From: Hymenopellis radicata
Taxonomy: Eukaryota > Basidiomycota > Agaricomycetes > Agaricales > Physalacriaceae
Length of the DNA stretch: 64,000 nucleotides
NCBI GenBank assembly: GCA_015501595.1
Contig: JADNRX010000262.1
Coordinates: 1 to 64,000, forward strand
Reading direction: 5' to 3'
Shown here: in pieces, positions 41,690-53,649 of the stretch
Layout of the letters: each line of letters opens with the position of its first letter
Position numbering within the stretch: the first letter of the stretch is position 1
Made by a program: the position numbers and the translations under genes
The notes under the pieces: generated by a model
Databases searched by the model: none
Seen by the model: only the letters and a program-made list of their open reading frames with translations
Told to the model about the DNA's origin: nothing

Positions 41690-42284
41690 CTATCGCACTG
41701 CATTTCCCGGGTCGCGAGTGAAACGGAAGGGCGGGATGTCCTGACTATGCTTGTTCTCCATTGGCGTGTCAGCGTCAACACACTCCTCCTCCTCCTCCAG
41801 CTCCTGGTCATTTCCCGATGGCTCCCACCTGTGAGCAGCAAGCTCTGCATGCCAGAGGCGGACAACGGTTTCAGGCAGTCCACTAAACTTCTGGCAGGCT
41901 TCCTTGACCATCTCCTCCACATCCTGATAGAACCACAAAGCGGCGAGTGCCAAATGCAGAGTCCCCGAGTAAACAAGGCGGCGCTGTCCTTCGTCAACGT
42001 ACACAGCGTCCCAACCATCCTTAGCTAGCGAGGATAATCTATCAGTTCTCTGTGGTTTCTCGGAAGCCATGTGAGCTCGTCCGACTCCCACGCGCGTAGC
42101 GATAAGCATGAACTCGGCTTCGGAGAACATCAGGTCTTTGCCGGGGCCAGAAAGGAAACTGATTGAAAATCGACGCGCAAGGCTCCTGTTTCTAAGGCGA
42201 TGTTGGGAAGCTCGAAGAAGCCAGTATGGCGGCTGACGCCGGGTTTTACTTGTAGAGGAAACTTGAAGTGCGGGTGGCGGGCAT
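41690..42284 (-). pseudogene. FxGLP-WH family gene, frameshifted and shortened copy
   Basis: ATG 42284 opens MPATRTSSF, but the family domain continues in another frame from about 42265: SLARRFSISFLSGPGKD, MFSEAEFMLIATR, GQRRLVYSGTLHLALAALWF, EEMVKEACQKFSGLPETVVR, LWHAEL. A one-base change near 42260 separates the start from the domain. The tail ends early (PPFRFTRDPGNAVR). Probably not functional, unless translation begins at the internal ATG near 42130. Confidence 0.6.
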
Positions 42285-43268
42285 AGGGAGCTGTGGTAAA
42301 CACGTTAATATCAATAATAAATGTTAGAAATATGGGAATACCGTTGGGCGAGAGAGGATTTATGCAAGCGAGAGTGGCGGTGAAAAGAAAAGAATGAACC
42401 ACCGATCGCAAGTTCAGCGCAACTTAATGACGCGTCATACTTGACGCAAAATTACAGCGGCGTGTCTCGAATTATGCAAAACATTTCGACTGTGAAATGT
42501 ACAAGTCGTGGGTTTTTTGTTGATAAGCATGCTGAAAGGGGCGATCATCATGGACCGTTGATGCTCAGGGGAGCAGATGGCAGCTGCAGGAACAACTGAG
42601 TTACACAGCAAGAAGGACGCAGTTTGGCAATAAAAGAACGTAACCGGCATAGGACGAGCGGTCCGATGGGCGCTGAACACAAGTGAGGTGAAAGAGGTTT
42701 GTTTCAACAGCCGCAACGAAAGCATGGAGCTCTAGGATAACGAGCCTCCGGTAGATGCTGATGTAGAGTCGCGAAAGAAGGGCACCAAAACGGGTTGACT
42801 GAAACCTGACTGAAACACAATATACATGACAATTGGTGAAAGAGCCAGGGTGTCAAGGGATGCGGCGGCGGAGTTTGAATATATCTTATGATGGACCTTC
42901 CAGGGACCTTCATTGAGTTGTGTACTTCTAGACCTGGCGTCGGGCGAACTGCCCACTCATTTCCAATCTCGAGGCTCCACCGTCTTCCACCGTGGACTTG
43001 GAGGTCCAGGTTGTCTCATCATCATCATTCGAGGCACAAAACGACTTGTTGTTCACACATTCATCTGTCATTCTCTCCAGTGCCTATCTCCTGATATTGA
43101 TAGGTGACCTTCCTCCGCTGTTAGTAACAGTGATTTCCGATCAGACAGCGGGAGAGGATCAATCCAATGTGATCCTATTCATCATCTTGTCGAACAGCCA
43201 TCTTTGAGCCATCTGGATGTTAAGAATGACCAAACAATGTTCTTGCGCTCTCTCCCTCTCGGTGGACG
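42285..43268. other. No gene seen
   Basis: About 1 kb without recognisable coding sequence or repeats shared with the rest of the window. Confidence 0.4.
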
Positions 43269-44757
43269 ATGATCTGGTTTCTCGTCCTCTCGCTCGCGAC
43301 GCAGGTTGTTGCGCAAAACTTCACGTGCAACACCAATGCCATGGATTGGTATACGAAAGCTGTGGGAGAGACGCCTTGTAAGTCGTCCATGACGTGTCGT
43401 CGGCGACTGATTCCTTCATAGGCGCAACCTATTCCCGACTGCGTCAAATATGTGTTCCGTCATGTACGTGCCCACTGTTTGGTGTGCCGAAATTACGACT
43501 AAGCTGGGGTTAGACGATATCAGCTCTCTGCAGAGTATATTTGGCTCGACGCCGGACTACTGCACAGATGAGATAAGTCTTTTCTTCTTTGCAAGACTAG
43601 CCTCATCTTGACGTTTCGAAGTCTACCCAGCTGATTGTTGTTGTAATACTGTTTCTTTTGTGTTGAGCATGTTGTGTCGGAAGTGGGTCGCGTCCTTTCG
43701 AATTCCTTGAGGCAGTTTTGAACACCTTTTTCAAAGCTGCCAGTTCGGTTCTGGGCACAACACTTTTGTTGGGACCTACGATGTTTACCTGAACAAGTCG
43801 GGATCGACGTGTAGCCCGAATACGAACGGCAGGTGTGCATCTCGTTGTCTTCGTCGACAGCCAGTCGCCTGATGTACAGAGTAGCCTCCCCGCTCATGTC
43901 CAGACCGCCGTATGTGACAATGGTATCAAGATCATGGATGGAATATATACTGATACCTGGCCAGACGGATCATGGTTTGTTTCCTTACATCTTTGTCGTC
44001 GTCTTCGAGTCTGATATATGAAATATCCGCAGGACCTAGTACGTCTACCCTCGCTCCGCATCACTATCGCATATAACGTCCGGGCAGTGACTACTCCATC
44101 CAAACGCTCACTGGAGACCTGGGCAATAACGGCGGCAAGGTCATCACGAAGTGCGACGGCGCCGGCGATGCATCAGTTTCAGTTTCTGCTGATGGCACCA
44201 AAGCATCTGATTCTTTCTCATCTAACTCTGATACTTCGTCATCATCAGCTTCGTCTTCGACATCGTCTCCAGGGAGCTCCTCGGCTGCATTGAGCACGGG
44301 TGCTGCAGTCGGGATTGCCGTGAGTGCGACCATACTCGGGCTGCTCGTGATAAGCGGGATTGTTGTAACACTTTGGATGCGAATACGGAAGAACAAGTCA
44401 AGCCCCTTGGTGCATGCAGTCCGGGAGATCACTGGCGGTACCAGTACACCCGCAAGGATTAGCCCTTTTATAACGGCTCGCGCCCCGAATCTTACTCAAA
44501 CGGCAAACGGCGGCGGTACATCTTTCAAGATAGCTCGTAGAACTTGCCACTGACGTTCAGTTTTACTAGATTCCAATCGTTACCCTTTCCCCTCCTCGAA
44601 ATCATCATCACTTCACCCACTGCCGTCGAGCAGCGCTGGCTCCTCGTTATCTGCTCTCCCCCCACGTTCGTCGATGCGTCACGTTGACGCTGGTCCTATG
44701 GAGGGGTTACCGCCTGCGTACGGGGATCAGGTTGATGGGGGTGTAAGGAGAATATGA
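43269..44757 (+). pseudogene. Secreted/single-pass membrane protein gene of an agaricomycete orphan family, degraded
   Basis: ATG 43269 opens a signal peptide (MIWFLVLSLATQVVAQ), then CNTNAMDWYTKAVGETP. Exons 43269-43377, 43422-43463 and about 43514-43574 join in phase through YSRLRQICVPSYDISSLQS. The next donor reads ATAAGT instead of GTAAGT. Later pieces (DCCCNTVSFVLSMLC, QFGSGHNTFVGTYDVYL, VQTAVCDNGIKIMDGIY, YSIQTLTGDLGNNGGK) keep the expected order. A transmembrane helix (GIAVSATILGLLVISGIVVT) with a basic stop-transfer RIRKNK follows, then a cytoplasmic tail whose end (EGLPPAYGDQV) is in another frame. An in-frame TAG lies near 44037. Probable pseudogene. Confidence 0.6.
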
Positions 44758-44869
44758 AGAGCATCCGTGTGCTGATATTTCATACGTGACAAAACAAGCT
44801 AGGGAGGTATTTTTAACTACCAACTTCTTTCGGTTTTACTTCTCAACATACTTAGCCTGTTGTTTCCTT

Positions 44870-46602
44870 CTAGTTAACCCAATAAGGTGTACGATATCTT
44901 TGTCGAACGAACATGACATCGTTCCTGGACTCCACTACCTGCCTCACAATAGAAACATCAAAGCCAGCATCCGTGATATCGCGCAGGCGAGCAGCAACAT
45001 CGTCGGACAAATTAGGAAGCTGTGACTGGGGATGGATCGTGAACGAAACCGACTCCATATCAGACCGTACATGAATCATGTCCACGATGGATGCATCCAT
45101 GAAGCGCCAGGGATCTTCAAGGCAGGATTTGAACGCAAAAGATTGGAGATTTGGCACAAGGCGCGGGCGCGAAAGCTCGTCGGAAGCCCTCTCCGCCAAA
45201 CCACGAATCAGGGCGCTCATAGCTTCGTCCGATGAGCTGGAAGCCCCTCTCTCCATCATGAAGCTGTTAATATTGATGGAAAGTCTCTGGAGACCGGGAA
45301 CGACTTGTAGAACCTCTGACATCGAACCAATTGAGAGTTCACAATTGTGGATGGTCAAGGACAAGAGCGAGCATTGGGAGATGTGCAGGAATTGGGAAAT
45401 GATTGGTAATGAGGGGTATAACTGGTCAGTGAACGTTGGTCCGGCTTCGAGATGCTCGAGTTTGGGGAGGATCATTCCCTTGAGGCGAGCACACCGTTCC
45501 AGGAGCAGAGTATCCAGACGTGAATGAAGGTACCGCGTCTCATTTGACACATCATCGCGGGGCAAGGCTTGCCTAGCATGGTCTGCTAAGTAGGTGAGGT
45601 TGGGTGATGATAGAAGGACCCTGAGCCCTGACGGTTGAAATGCATCTGAGGTGAATGCTTTTAGTTGAGAACAATCGAGCCAGACAATGGCATTGAATAT
45701 GTTCGCTTTTGTTAATGAAGGAGCGATCTCGAAAGGATGAGGATCATCCTCGACGTAATCGCCGGGCCTAGAATCGCAATCGTGAAAGACGAGTTCCTCC
45801 AATTTCGGCACCCTTTCACGAAGATCCGAAATAGAGTGATTGAACTCGGACGCCACGAACTTGAACGAGGCATATTGCCACCGCTCTGAATGCTTTACGA
45901 GCTCGCGAAGGATGAGGTGGCCTCGGTAAACGCTCTCGCGAGGCCCGTGCCAGGAGAAATGGATTCGCAGTGGTAACGAGCTTGAGCGCTCCAACACCTC
46001 TCTGACTACAGTAGACGGGTTCCCTCGCCTTGCACTCAGATACGTGATTCGCAGGCCCGTCCACAGATGAGGATACTGCGTAGCCATGCGCCATTTCCGG
46101 CAAACGCGACGGATGGTCCAAAGCGAATCTGTCGGATCAAAAATGTTGAACCACGAATAATCAGGATCACCGGAGGGCGCCAAAGTCAACAGGAATATTT
46201 CCTGGAGGGTCTCGAGGGGAAAACGACGAAGAGAGGAGAGAGCACCGGAGATGTGCTGCTGGCGTTCATGTAACATTTGCCACTCCTTCAAAAGATGATC
46301 ATACATTGACTTGCTGAGTCCAAGTCTTTTCTGGAGCTCCCCCTGCATGGGCAATAGACGAACTATTTCGGCACTGAGACGTGTGAGGTATGGATCAATT
46401 GAGTGCCTGTACTCGCGCAACATGGGGAAGTCGGAAGCGGACGGAGGCTCATTGGAGAGGATATGTGCTTTCACAGCATCAGGTAGTTCTGGCGTGTCTA
46501 AAGGGATTTGCGTCGACTGACAGCAGCAAGTCGAGCAATGTGGCGCCTATACCAAGATGAAGATTAGATCACAAGCAAGGAATCGTAATGATGGCACACC
46601 AT
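44870..46602 (-). CDS. F-box-like protein (559 aa), intact, with ATG-only first exon
   Basis: Model: ATG 46600-46602, intron 46547-46599, exon 2 46546-44870. Exon 2 opens APHCSTCCCQSTQIPLD in the same frame as the long open frame. A helical segment (~55-95) precedes the F-box-like part (LRRFPLETLQEIFLLTLA, then WTIRRVCRKWRMATQYPHLW). The remaining ~400 residues are leucine-rich with regular hydrophobic spacing (LTIHNCELSIGSM). The intron has a TCTAATC branch-like site and a TATAG acceptor; donor GTGTGC. One CACGTG lies ~185 bp upstream. Expected role is substrate recognition in an SCF ubiquitin ligase. Confidence 0.8.
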
Positions 46603-46779
46603 TGTAAGTTTTGTCTAAGGTTTCTGCAAAATTGGCGCTGATAGCCTCAAGAGTCTCGAGAGAGCGATGGAGACGAATCGTCGATGGTCTCGTGGTGCTA
46701 GCGTAGCAAGCGCAGGCTTAAAATGCGGCGGACTTTGTTGTTGACGTGAGCGCAATCGTGGTGCGAATCCAAGCGTGCA

Positions 46780-46830
46780 AGAACACGTGCCTGGCCAACT
46801 TGTTGATTTGCCACAGGTGGCACGCCTGAC
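46780..46830 (-). promoter_or_regulatory. F-box upstream block, CACGTG copy 2
   Basis: GAACACGTGCCTGGCCAACTT corresponds to the block at 8010-8060. The second palindrome has decayed to CACAGGTGG. Confidence 0.4.
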
Positions 46831-46992
46831 GATTCAACAGCATTCGACCCTTGTCCTTTACCACTCCTTTACGTCCAAGTATACACTCACCTTAATGATG
46901 ATCATCTTCCTCAATGTAACGTGAATGGGGAATACAGGAAACAAGTAATATGATTATCCCACAAGAAATTCAGGAATACGTCTGTATCAAGC

Positions 46993-47808
46993 TCAGACCT
47001 TTACAACTTCATATGGTTCCAAATCCTTGAGTAGCTGAGCCCAGCGTCCACCATTCCACGCCGACATCGCCTTCCATTCCGAGCTTTCAGCGCCTAAAAC
47101 GGCGCGTGTCCAAAGCACGAACCCACCGACCTCCATGTCTGCCCATGACACTTTGTTACCAATGACAAACTTCTGGCCTCTCGGTACCACTTTGCGAGTC
47201 CCTCAAAGTCCGCTTTCACCTTGTTCCACTCCTCTGCGCGCTTCGCGCCTTTCGGATCCGCAGCATCCAACGTCGGTGTTCCGAACATCACCGACTTGGT
47301 CGTGTCGAAGTAAGTTTGACTTGCGGGATTCAATGCGCGGTGCATCGCGGGCACAGTGAACTGCCATAGATTCCCAAGCTTCGCCATGAAGGCATCGGAG
47401 AAGGCGGCGTGAAGGGTGTAAGAATCTGGGCCGAGAGGGAAGAGCTGTGGCGTGTTGGGATAGGTCTTATCGAGATATTCGGCAATAAGGAGAGAGTCGG
47501 AGATGATGGCGCCGGTGGATGCGTCGCGAATCAAGGGAAGTGTGTAGTATGGACTGCCATCAGCTTTTGTAAGAACTGCGGAGATCCCAAGTTTCTCGTA
47601 GAGAAGTTTGATATCTGGGTATTCAACCCACACTGTAGTGTATTGGAGGCCCTTGAAGTTTAACGCGTATCTGTGTTAGTCTTAAGCTATTGCTTCACAG
47701 TTCGATTGAAGAATGAATCTGACCTTATCTTCCATGTATTGGGCTTGGAGAGTACGGACCGCCCGGAAGAGAACCAGGGATATCATAGAAGGTAATCGTG
47801 GAAGACAT
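46993..47808 (-). pseudogene. Glutathione S-transferase-like gene with two frame lesions
   Basis: ATG 47808 opens MSSTITFYDIPGSLPGGPYS. Exons 47808-47724 and 47670-46993. The GST N-terminal domain follows: NTWKIRYALNFKGLQYTTVW, YYTLPLIRD, SDSLLIAEYLD; the C-terminal domain ends WADMEVGGFVLWTRAVLG. Two lesions: five extra bases (47740-47744) between SP and NTW, and one G missing near 47190 between KWYRE and GQKFVIGNK. Removing the five and adding the one gives 253 codons with correct phases. Such fungal GSTs conjugate glutathione to electrophiles. Confidence 0.75.
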
Positions 47809-47946
47809 TGCTTGCAAGGGCTCGTGGACAGTCGATGTTCATAGGCGTTATTCGTGCGCTCTTATATAGAGACCTCAGCGGATCGCAGTAAGATAAGAAC
47901 TTTCCTTCTGCATCAGTAAAACATCGGGGTCTTGAATCTTCCCCAG

Positions 47947-48035
47947 CATCCCTGGCATCCCCCCAGGGATGCCAGGGATGATAAATTTATCAGAGACGCA
48001 TGGTCTCTGATGGGTGGTGTTGGTCCGATACCACC
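47947..48035. repeat. Cluster of perfect hairpins
   Basis: A 15-bp perfect stem with 4-nt loop (47947-47961/47966-47980), a 10-bp palindrome ATAAATTTAT (47981-47990), and a 9-bp stem ATCAGAGAC with its inverse (47989-47997/48003-48011) follow one another. A weaker GATGGGTGGT/ACCACCATC pairing continues to about 48035. Non-coding; likely a transposon end or fold-back element. Confidence 0.7.
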
Positions 48036-48083
48036 ATCATCAAAATTGTGAACTCGCTTTAGCAGTCGCAATAAACCAAAAAA

Positions 48084-48300
48084 CACAGCGGAAAGGTGTC
48101 TAGAGCATCTCTAGCGAGTACGTTCTGAGCCTTGTCCGTCGAGGGAGGTCGCTGTACAGCGCCTTCGTAGAATAGATTTAATGTAGCGCTTAAACCACCA
48201 CTATCAAACAAAAGAGTCGTTCTACCGACGCAAAAACAAGCACAGCGGAAAGTTCGTCCACCGCGTCTATATGATACATGTGGGGCCTTGTCCGTCGAGA
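48084..48300. repeat. Degenerate direct repeat, period about 157 bp
   Basis: CACAGCGGAAAG and CCTTGTCCGTCGAG recur in the same order at 48084/48130 and 48241/48286. Confidence 0.6.
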
Positions 48301-49140
48301 GCAATTTTATTGTTAGAAACACCTTCTTTTCATTGAGCTTGTCAATTTTGCGGAGTGTCCATCCTTGCCACTTGCAGCATGCCGGAGAGAAAGGTTTCAG
48401 CCTTCTGGATATATATGCCAGCCCGTTTCGCAGAGGAGGCTCGCGAGAGTTGTCGAGCGGGCAAGCCGCCGCCAGAATTTTTTTTAAGGTTCGGACAATG
48501 ATGTCATGTTATTGCCGTCCTCGGCAAAGCCTCATTCTTAGAACTCCGAACGGACCTTACCGTGATCGCCTCCGATCTCCTTTCGGAGTCTCCGAGTCGA
48601 ACACCACCCGTTTATCCAAAAAGAAAAACATTGAAACTAGCACTTGTGGGAACTTAAAAGTTCCACTTTACAACACTTACTGATCCTGTCAGTTCTACAA
48701 TAGAGACAAAGTTCAAGTCCTATGAGTTTGGCCTGTTGGAGGTGTAAGTCCATCTCCCTATTTAGCAAGTGCAACCATGGCGGTTACTTTCGGGCAGCCT
48801 ACCGTGATCCTGGCTTGTTAGAGAAGTAGATGGTAGTTAGATGTACGCAGTATAGTAGTGCCATACTGTAGTCTAGCGTCCGGCGATCTGGAAAGGTCCG
48901 TGCCGTGTAATTGATGATGATGATGAGTGGGGTACCTTTCCCAAGAGGGAAGCCCTCCATCACTGAGAGATCGACGCGTCTCTGGGAGGGAAGACAGCAC
49001 GCTCACATCGCTCTGAGTGCGACATCAGCATCTTCAAAACCTCTTCGACCCTGAAGTCCTCCTGGCACTCCTCTCGTTGTACATCAAATTCGAATTCGAA
49101 TTTGCACAAGCCCAGCAAGAACCCTCCCCTCCCATCTTCA
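48301..49140. other. No gene seen
   Basis: Spacer without recognisable features. Confidence 0.4.
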
Positions 49141-49881
49141 TCAGCTATCCTCAGCGCGACGTGGTGTCGACTCCCTCGCCACTAGCCCATTCTCGTGCCT
49201 GTCATGCTCAACACCGTCCAAGAACATGACAAATCGTCGCCCACACGCAAATCGAAACCAATAACACTGCGTAGAGATACGCGGTACTTGAGAACCAGCT
49301 CGTCCACGACCTCGACGATGCACGCGCTGCTCAAAGCTGAGGCTCGCGCCTTCTTTGAAGCGCATCGTCTTTGGCCGGCCCTTGTTGACCTTGCCATGGG
49401 GATAGACGGCAATGAAATCATCGGCCGGCGTGTCGAAACAGCTGGACGAAGATCGTACGCTAGACGCCAGAAATAAGCTGCTGGTCGACCGCAGAGCAGC
49501 TGGACGCAGATAGAGAGACGGAGTATGCGCCGGTGTGGAAACGACGGAAGTAGTACTGGCGGGTGCGATGAGCGACGACGCGATAGCACCCGAACCAGGA
49601 GCGACGCCCCGACTGCCATTGGCGTTCCGCTCGACAAGCGCTACGCATTTGTACTGGGGACAGGATTTGCCCTCGGAAACGTAGGTGACATGAATGAGGA
49701 GATATTCGTGGTACGGGTTCTCCGCGAACTTGCAGTACTCGATTTCGGTGATGCGGCTCTCCTTGGAGAGGTCGCGGCCCGTCACTTGGCACAGTCCGAG
49801 GATACTGTCGAGGATAGCGGATACGTTGCCCCCGGTACGGAGAGTGTTACCCGCCTCGCTTTCGAACAGGAGGTTGTTCAC
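49141..49881 (-). pseudogene. Agaricomycete hypothetical protein, N-terminal part well kept, end degraded
   Basis: The open part reads VNNLLFESEAGNTLRTGGN, LDSILGLCQVTGRDLSKES, ITEIEYCKFAENPYHEYLLI and YKCVALVERNANG, the style of a common orphan family in mushrooms. No in-frame ATG precedes it; a short upstream exon ending near 49893 is possible (acceptor TTCCCAG). After MRFKEGASLSFEQ the frame shifts at least once (VDELVLKYRVSLRSVIG in one frame, QCYWFRFACGRRF in another). Function unknown. Confidence 0.5.
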
Positions 49882-49899
49882 TAGAGGACTGGGAAGGAG

Positions 49900-51505
49900 C
49901 CGTAAACATAACTCTAAATGTTCAAATGTATGTGAATAAAAACGGCGTTCAGATGTGCGATTGATGGAATCCGACAGTCTTGCTGAGCGCCCAAGTCAAC
50001 GAGGTACTAGTTCAAGTGGAGTTAACATGAAAGAGCAAAAACTCCGCCGCCACGTTAAGCGAAATCCCTTACCTAAGGAAGGGAGGATTTGATACACCTC
50101 GGGTAATTCGTAGATGTATAAGGGAGTCCATACATAGACGACTAAGACTACAGTCTCGAATGACACGAGTCATGTTAGCGTCATCGTGAAGAGCCTCAGC
50201 CTGGTTCAAGCCAAGTGTCCGTGGCACCGGTTGTACCACAGCTTTCCAACATATTGCGGACAGAGAATATCCTGACTGTAGGGCTGATAATGAGCTGTAG
50301 AGTCTAGCCATCGAAGAACCTACTTCGACTGCGTTTCATTTGGAAAGAGGAAAAACTCCAGGCGTCCGTGGCGCTTCTTCACGTTGTTCCCGTGACCTGT
50401 ACACAGACTTCCGGCGCGACACTGGAGCATTCGATATACCGACTCCTTAACTTTAAAGCTGACAGGTCGCGGAAATGGACCTGAAAACAGGAGCTGTACT
50501 CCAAGCACCACTAAGACCTTGTATGCCGCCATAAGAGCCGACTCTCATTTATTCAGTGATCGTCATAATGCGAAGAAGCAGCACTAGACGTTGAACATCA
50601 ACAAGGAGAAGAACATAAATGTAGCACGGGTACTCAACTGAGAACTTGCTTAGTACAATACGACCGATGCCATTTCTTCCGGTTGAAGGTGGCGTTCTTG
50701 GTATTGTACGCAGATTGCAGGACGACGTAGCCGCCCAGGCATTGACACTCCAATGGCAATGGCGAGATCCCGGGCTTACTTTCATATCAGCGCGGAGCTA
50801 ATAAACAAGATGCGCACCGTTGAGAAGATCGTAGGAATCGTTCATCCAGCTTCGACGAGCAATCGATTGTGTTGGTAATGTTGTCCAGCCCAAGCTACAA
50901 AGTGACTTGCCGTGATCCTCGTAGTGGCATGCGTCTGTTGCGTGTCTGAATGATGGAGGTCGTTTTTCAATTATCTTCTTGAGGTGGCGTGTAGCGCCGG
51001 GGAATGACGGTTTCGTATCGGAAAGCGTACGATACTCAAAATGCATTTAGGTCCTCCATTTTCAGAACCAACGTGTCTCCCGAAGCGTATATCAACAACT
51101 TTAGATTTCTAGGGGTATTATCAACAATACTCAACTGTTATCTTCGAGATGAGCATGTAGGAATTATCGCCTGTAAAACGTCTCAATGCTGAGCTGCACG
51201 ATAATGCGACAACGCACCATGATTCTGCCGAGCTCGCTTTTGAAGGTTCGTAGTTGCAAGCGTCTGAAGTATGTCGTAGTACAAATCGTCGCCTGGCCAA
51301 AGGCGCCCGTGCACAGTGTTGCCGTTACTGCCATCGAGCACGTCGGCCGAGATACCTGCTCGTCCTTGAGCTCGACTGGGAGGATGGGGCCGTCTCCGCG
51401 TAACGCGCGCCCACCAACGGGGATATGTCTATTTGTCGAATCCAACAGGCATTGTCCGCGCTCTACAACAAAGCCTGGTCAGTAGCTGACTCAAACGTGA
51501 GCCCT
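49900..51505. other. Long stretch without a supported gene
   Basis: The only candidate is a 70-residue frame at 50320-50532 (minus) starting MAAYKVLVVLGVQLLF, which could be a small secreted protein, but a single short frame with no homologous copy here is weak evidence. Confidence 0.35.
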
Positions 51506-51509
51506 ACAA

Positions 51510-51945
51510 CGCACCATGACTCTACCAAGCTCATAGTGACTCCATCGTCGCAGTCGGACACGAACCTGACCAAAGGAACATATGACCAGTCAACTGGAGC
51601 AATCGCTGCCACCGATTCGGACAGCGTGCACGTCGTCCGAGATAATGCACGCGTCGTCATAAAGAATTTAGAGTCGCGATGTTGTCCGTCCGTTGCGTGC
51701 TACGAGCCAGAACATTGCAATAGGCCTGTCGATGCACAGTGTCACTGTGGGCTAAGGCAAGAATCGTAATCTGGAAATATCCAAATGCGGTAACGCTCTC
51801 CCCCACCGCCACAAGAGCCAGCTGACCACGTTAGAGTACCGAAACCACTCAATAATGCAGCTACGTTTATCGGAACAACTGCTATCAGCTTGAGATTACT
51901 TATGTACACTATGAGGAGAATCAATCTAAATAGAGGCGTATATCC
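51510..51945 (-). repeat. Conserved 3'-flank module of the F-box paralogues (copy 2)
   Basis: Matches 5690-6105 in the same orientation relative to its F-box gene, including GGCCTGTCGATGCACAGTGT and CTGCTATCAGCTTGAGAT. Confidence 0.75.
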
Positions 51946-51951
51946 TACTTT

Positions 51952-53649
51952 TCAAATGAGCACAGTACCTGTCATGTGCACGGCCGCCTGCTTCAGAATA
52001 GAAACATTAAATCCAGCATTCTTAATAGTGCGCAGGCGAGCGACATCATCGTCGGACAAATTGGGAAGCTGTGATTGGGGATGGACTGTAAAGGAGACCG
52101 ACTCCATATCAGACCGTGCATGAATCATGTCCACGATAGACTCATCCATGAAGCGCCAGGGATCTTGAAGATTCGACCTGAACGCGAAGGATTGGAGATT
52201 CGGAACAAGGCGTGGACGCGAAAGCTCGTTGGAAGCTCTGTCGGCCAAGCCATGAATCAGGACGCTCAGAGCGTCATCCGATGACGAGACAGCCATCAAA
52301 AAGCCGTTGATGTTGATGGAAAGGTTCTGTAGACCCGGAACAAGTTGCAAAATTTCTGGCATCGAACTTATTGAGAGTTCACAATTGTGAATTGTCAAGG
52401 ACAAGAGTGGGCATCGAGAAACGTGCAGGAATTGGGAAATGATCGGTAATGAGAGGGATAATTCATCATTGAATTTTCGCCCCGCTTCGAGATGTTGGAG
52501 ATTGGGGAGGGTGAACATGTTAAGCTGAGCGCACTGTGCGACGAGCAACGTGTTCAAACATGAATGAAGGTATCGAGTTTCGTTTTGGGAAGAGTCGTCA
52601 TTGGGAATGGCTGTCCTAGAACGATCAGCCAGGTAGGTGAGGTGGGGTGATGACACCAGAAACCTGAATGCGGCCGGTGTAGCTGCGTCTGAGGTAAACG
52701 ATTTAAGTTGGGAGGAATCTAGCTTGAGAACGGCATAGTTTATGGTCGCCTTTGTTAAAGAAGGCGCGATCTCGAAAGGATGAGCATCCTCTTCGATGTA
52801 ATCGCCCGACCTCAAATCCCAATGGTAAAAGTCAAGTTCCTCCAACTTCGGCAGCCTTCCACGAAGAGCCGACATGGATTGAGTAAACGCGCGCGCCACG
52901 CAGCGAAACGAGGCGTACTGCCACCGCTCTGAGTGCTGTACGAGCTCGTCAAGGAGGAGGCGACCGAGGTAAAGGCTCTCGGGAGCGTCATCCCAGATGA
53001 AATGGATTCGGAGTGGTAGCGAGCGAGAGTGATCAAGCACATCTCTTACCAAGGACAGGCCCCCTTGACCTGGACGCATGAGTTGTGGGCCCCTTGAATT
53101 GAACGCATGAGTTGTAGGCCCGCCCACAGATGAGGATACTGCGTAGCCATGCGCCACTTTCGGCAAACGCGACGGATTCTCCAAAGCGAAGCCGTCGGAT
53201 CACGAACGTTAAACCATGTATAATCAGGTTCACCGGCTTGCGCTAAAGTGTATAGGAATATTTCCTGTAGGATCTCGAGGGGAAAACGACGAAGAGGAGA
53301 AAGAACAGCGGAAATGTGCTGCTGGTGCTCTTCTAGAACTCGCCGCTCCTTTCGAAGGTCATCAAGCTCTTTCTGGAGCTGCTCCTGTATAGCAGACAGT
53401 GCGGCTATCTCGGTATCGAGACGTGTGAGGGATGGATCGATTGAAAGCCTGTACTCGCGCAACATGAGTAACTCGGAAGTGGACGGAGGCTCATTGGAGA
53501 GGATATGTGCTTCCACGGCATCAGGTAGTTCTGGCGTATCTAAAGAGATATGCGTCGACTGACAGCAGCAAGTTGAGCAATGTGGCGCCTATACGAAGAC
53601 AAACGTTAGAGAATTGGCAAAGAATCATAATGCTAGCAGCCCGCACCAT
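51952..53649 (-). pseudogene. F-box-like gene broken by a 29-bp tandem duplication
   Basis: ATG 53647-53649, intron 53589-53646, exon 2 from 53588. The N-terminal half reads through the F-box-like part (LRRFPLEILQEIFLYTLA) to WAGLQLMRS. There, 53061-53089 is repeated as 53090-53118 (25 of 29 bases identical), adding 29 bases and shifting the frame. Without one unit the sequence reads straight on as LMRPGQGGLSLVRDVL, and the rest is open to the stop at 51952. This is the only lesion seen. A truncated product of ~180 residues containing the F-box-like part could still be made. Confidence 0.85.

Noticed and set aside
50320..50532. 70-residue possible small secreted protein
   Set aside because: Has a hydrophobic start but no other support; kept only as a remark in the surrounding spacer.
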